Assembly (NCBI GenBank): GCA_002425885.1 | Contig: DINC01000359.1 | Coordinates: 11,145-18,705, forward strand | Source of the DNA: Spirochaetia bacterium UBA5550 | GTDB taxonomy: Bacteria > Spirochaetota > UBA4802 > UBA5550 | Reading direction: 5' to 3' | Length of the DNA stretch: 7,561 bases | Shown here: positions 6,591 through 7,561 of the stretch, piece by piece | Layout: each line of letters opens with the position of its first letter | Numbering within the stretch: position 1 is the first letter of the stretch | Made by a program: the position numbers and the translations under genes | Notes under the pieces: model-generated | What the model saw: only the letters and a program-made list of their open reading frames with translations | Told to the model about the DNA's origin: nothing | Databases searched by the model: none

Positions 6591-6600
6591 TTACATGTAA
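6591..6600. repeat. Perfect 10-bp palindrome TTACATGTAA
   Basis: TTACATGTAA is its own reverse complement and lies 16-25 bases upstream of the ATG of the active cyclase gene. It could be an operator half or a chance palindrome; there is no second copy in the window. Confidence 0.3.
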
Positions 6601-6610
6601 CACTTAAGTC

Positions 6611-6629
6611 TGTCATTGCGAACGACGTA
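6611..6629. repeat. Partial dispersed-repeat motif (GTCATTGCGAACG type)
   Basis: TGTCATTGCGAACGACGTA resembles the start of the widespread intergenic repeat whose usual form is GTCATTGCGAGCGAAGC with an AAGCAATC-like tail. That tail is absent, so this would be a truncated remnant. It sits in the 67-base gap between the two cNMP-GGDEF genes. Recognition is from memory, not a search. Confidence 0.4.
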
Positions 6630-6642
6630 AACAGCCTACTCC

Positions 6643-7561
6643 TCACTCCGCCGCATCCTCCGGAAAGAGTATAACGTTCCCCCCTCTTTCACGCCCCACA
6701 AGAGGGAGGTCATGTGTCTTGAGTATAAGTTCATCAGGGATGTTGGCATGGTCAGGGTAAACAGCAGCCCCTATACTCATGGATAGAAACACCTCCTTTG
6801 AGCCGGTTGCCTCTGATATATCCAGTTCATTGAACATGCTGAGAATCTCCTGAGCCACGCTGTAAACTTCCTGACGTCCGTGGCCTTCAAGAATGACCCC
6901 CAGTTCATTCCCCATGTACCGGAGAACAGTCCCGCGCCCCTCCATGAACCGGTTAAGGGCCGCTGCCATTATTTTAAGTGTATCATCACCTGCCTCATGG
7001 CCGAATGTGTCATTTATCATCTTAAAGTTATCCGGCTTCATAAGCAGAAGTCCCACAGGGCCGTTACGTTTTTTAAGTATACCGGGGAGTGTCTCTTCAA
7101 GATATGTTTTATTATATAAGCCTGTAAGCTTATCGCCGTAGACCTGGCGTTTAAGCTCCTGCACAAGGGCCGAGTTGTCCTTAACAAGAACATTGGCCTT
7201 ACGCAGCCGGTTGGAAAACACCTTCAGGAACCTGTACAGCATAACAGCTGATATATCGGGATGCCGTTCAAGTATATCCCTGAAGTCCTCATCTGAATCA
7301 GGGAGGCGCATCAGCGTCACATCACTGACAGCCTTCACTGAGTTATTGAACAGAGCCCCTGTGAAAAACTCAAGTTCGCCGAGAATATCCCCTTCAACAA
7401 GTTCTGCGATGAGGGTATCACCTTCCCACTTATCGGTCTTTACAGCCTGCACACGCCCTGATACGATAATATAAAGCACGCCTCCGCGGTCACCCTCTGA
7501 AATTATGGTATCGCCTCCACTGTGCGAAACCAACCCGGAATACCCTTCAATGAGTTCCAGT
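6643..7561 (-). CDS. Degenerate cNMP-binding / GGDEF protein (5' end beyond window)
   Basis: The reading frame is open to the window edge, and the residues LELIEGYSG before the TTG at 7533 fit the start of a cNMP fold. The gene therefore begins outside the window and the TTG is not its start. Numbering is from the first complete codon (305 residues seen). The cNMP fold is about 1-115. Its cassette, GELEFFTGALFNNSVKA (61-77), aligns without gaps to the usual GE...RSA pattern, but Phe71 replaces the phosphate-binding Arg and Asn72-Asn73 replace Ser-Ala. The GGDEF-like domain (about 143-299) starts well with DKLTGLYN and keeps FKMINDTFGHEAGDD (Asn183, Asp192). The metal Asp is replaced by Lys175, and the signature is RYMGNEL (214-220) in place of RYGGDEF. 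No RxxD inhibitory site is present, and the final ALYRAK motif is lost. It is probably catalytically dead, perhaps a GTP-binding or partner protein. Stop is TGA at 6645-6643. Confidence 0.9.
   Translation of the reverse strand, partial: LELIEGYSGLVSHSGGDTIISEGDRGGVLYIIVSGRVQAVKTDKWEGDTLIAELVEGDILGELEFFTGALFNNSVKAVSDVTLMRLPDSDEDFRDILERHPDISAVMLYRFLKVFSNRLRKANVLVKDNSALVQELKRQVYGDKLTGLYNKTYLEETLPGILKKRNGPVGLLLMKPDNFKMINDTFGHEAGDDTLKIMAAALNRFMEGRGTVLRYMGNELGVILEGHGRQEVYSVAQEILSMFNELDISEATGSKEVFLSMSIGAAVYPDHANIPDELILKTHDLPLVGRERGGNVILFPEDAAE

Noticed and set aside
7175..7474. Plus-strand frame opposite the degenerate GGDEF gene
   Set aside because: Ser/Arg/Thr-rich antisense shadow of the cNMP domain, with no ribosome site.
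7531..7533. TTG as the start of the degenerate cNMP-GGDEF gene
   Set aside because: The frame stays open to the window edge, and the upstream residues continue the cNMP fold, so the true start is beyond the window.

Overview
This 7.5-kb window is bacterial chromosome, most likely from a Gram-negative organism. The evidence is an inner-membrane YciB/IspZ septation protein, a phosphatase with a large predicted extracytoplasmic sensor, and soluble cyclic-nucleotide-domain/GGDEF proteins. Partner-switching regulators combined with cNMP-GGDEF fusions are frequent in spirochaetes, Deferribacteres, Nitrospirae and delta-type bacteria. I cannot choose between these from the sequence alone. No phage, transposase, CRISPR, tRNA or rRNA gene was found.
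Layout. (1) 70-606, minus strand: yciB (ispZ). (2) 607-994: a divergent intergenic region with a promoter for each flanking gene. Between the promoters lies a roughly 175-bp imperfect inverted repeat (about 705-880) built from symmetrically spaced C5 and G5 blocks. (3) 995-5616, plus strand: a tight four-gene operon. It encodes an unrecognised 307-residue protein, a STAS anti-sigma-factor antagonist (RsbV/SpoIIAA type), an RsbW/SpoIIAB-type HATPase kinase starting at TTG, and a membrane SpoIIE/RsbU-type PP2C phosphatase with a sensor of about 600 residues and a HAMP domain. (4) 5619-7561, minus strand, convergent with the operon after a 2-base gap: two tandem paralogues with an N-terminal cNMP-binding fold and a C-terminal GGDEF domain. 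The upstream one runs off the window edge and has lost key residues in both domains. The downstream one looks catalytically intact.
How the genes may work together. The plus-strand operon has every core part of a partner-switching pathway. A signal sensed outside the membrane would pass through HAMP to the PP2C domain, which would dephosphorylate the STAS protein on Ser60. Unphosphorylated STAS would bind the kinase and release the kinase's client. The client, normally a sigma factor, is not encoded here; the unknown first gene could be the output, an adaptor or an extra input. The minus-strand pair looks like a c-di-GMP module of one active cyclase and one degenerate partner. A functional link between the two units is inference from proximity only.
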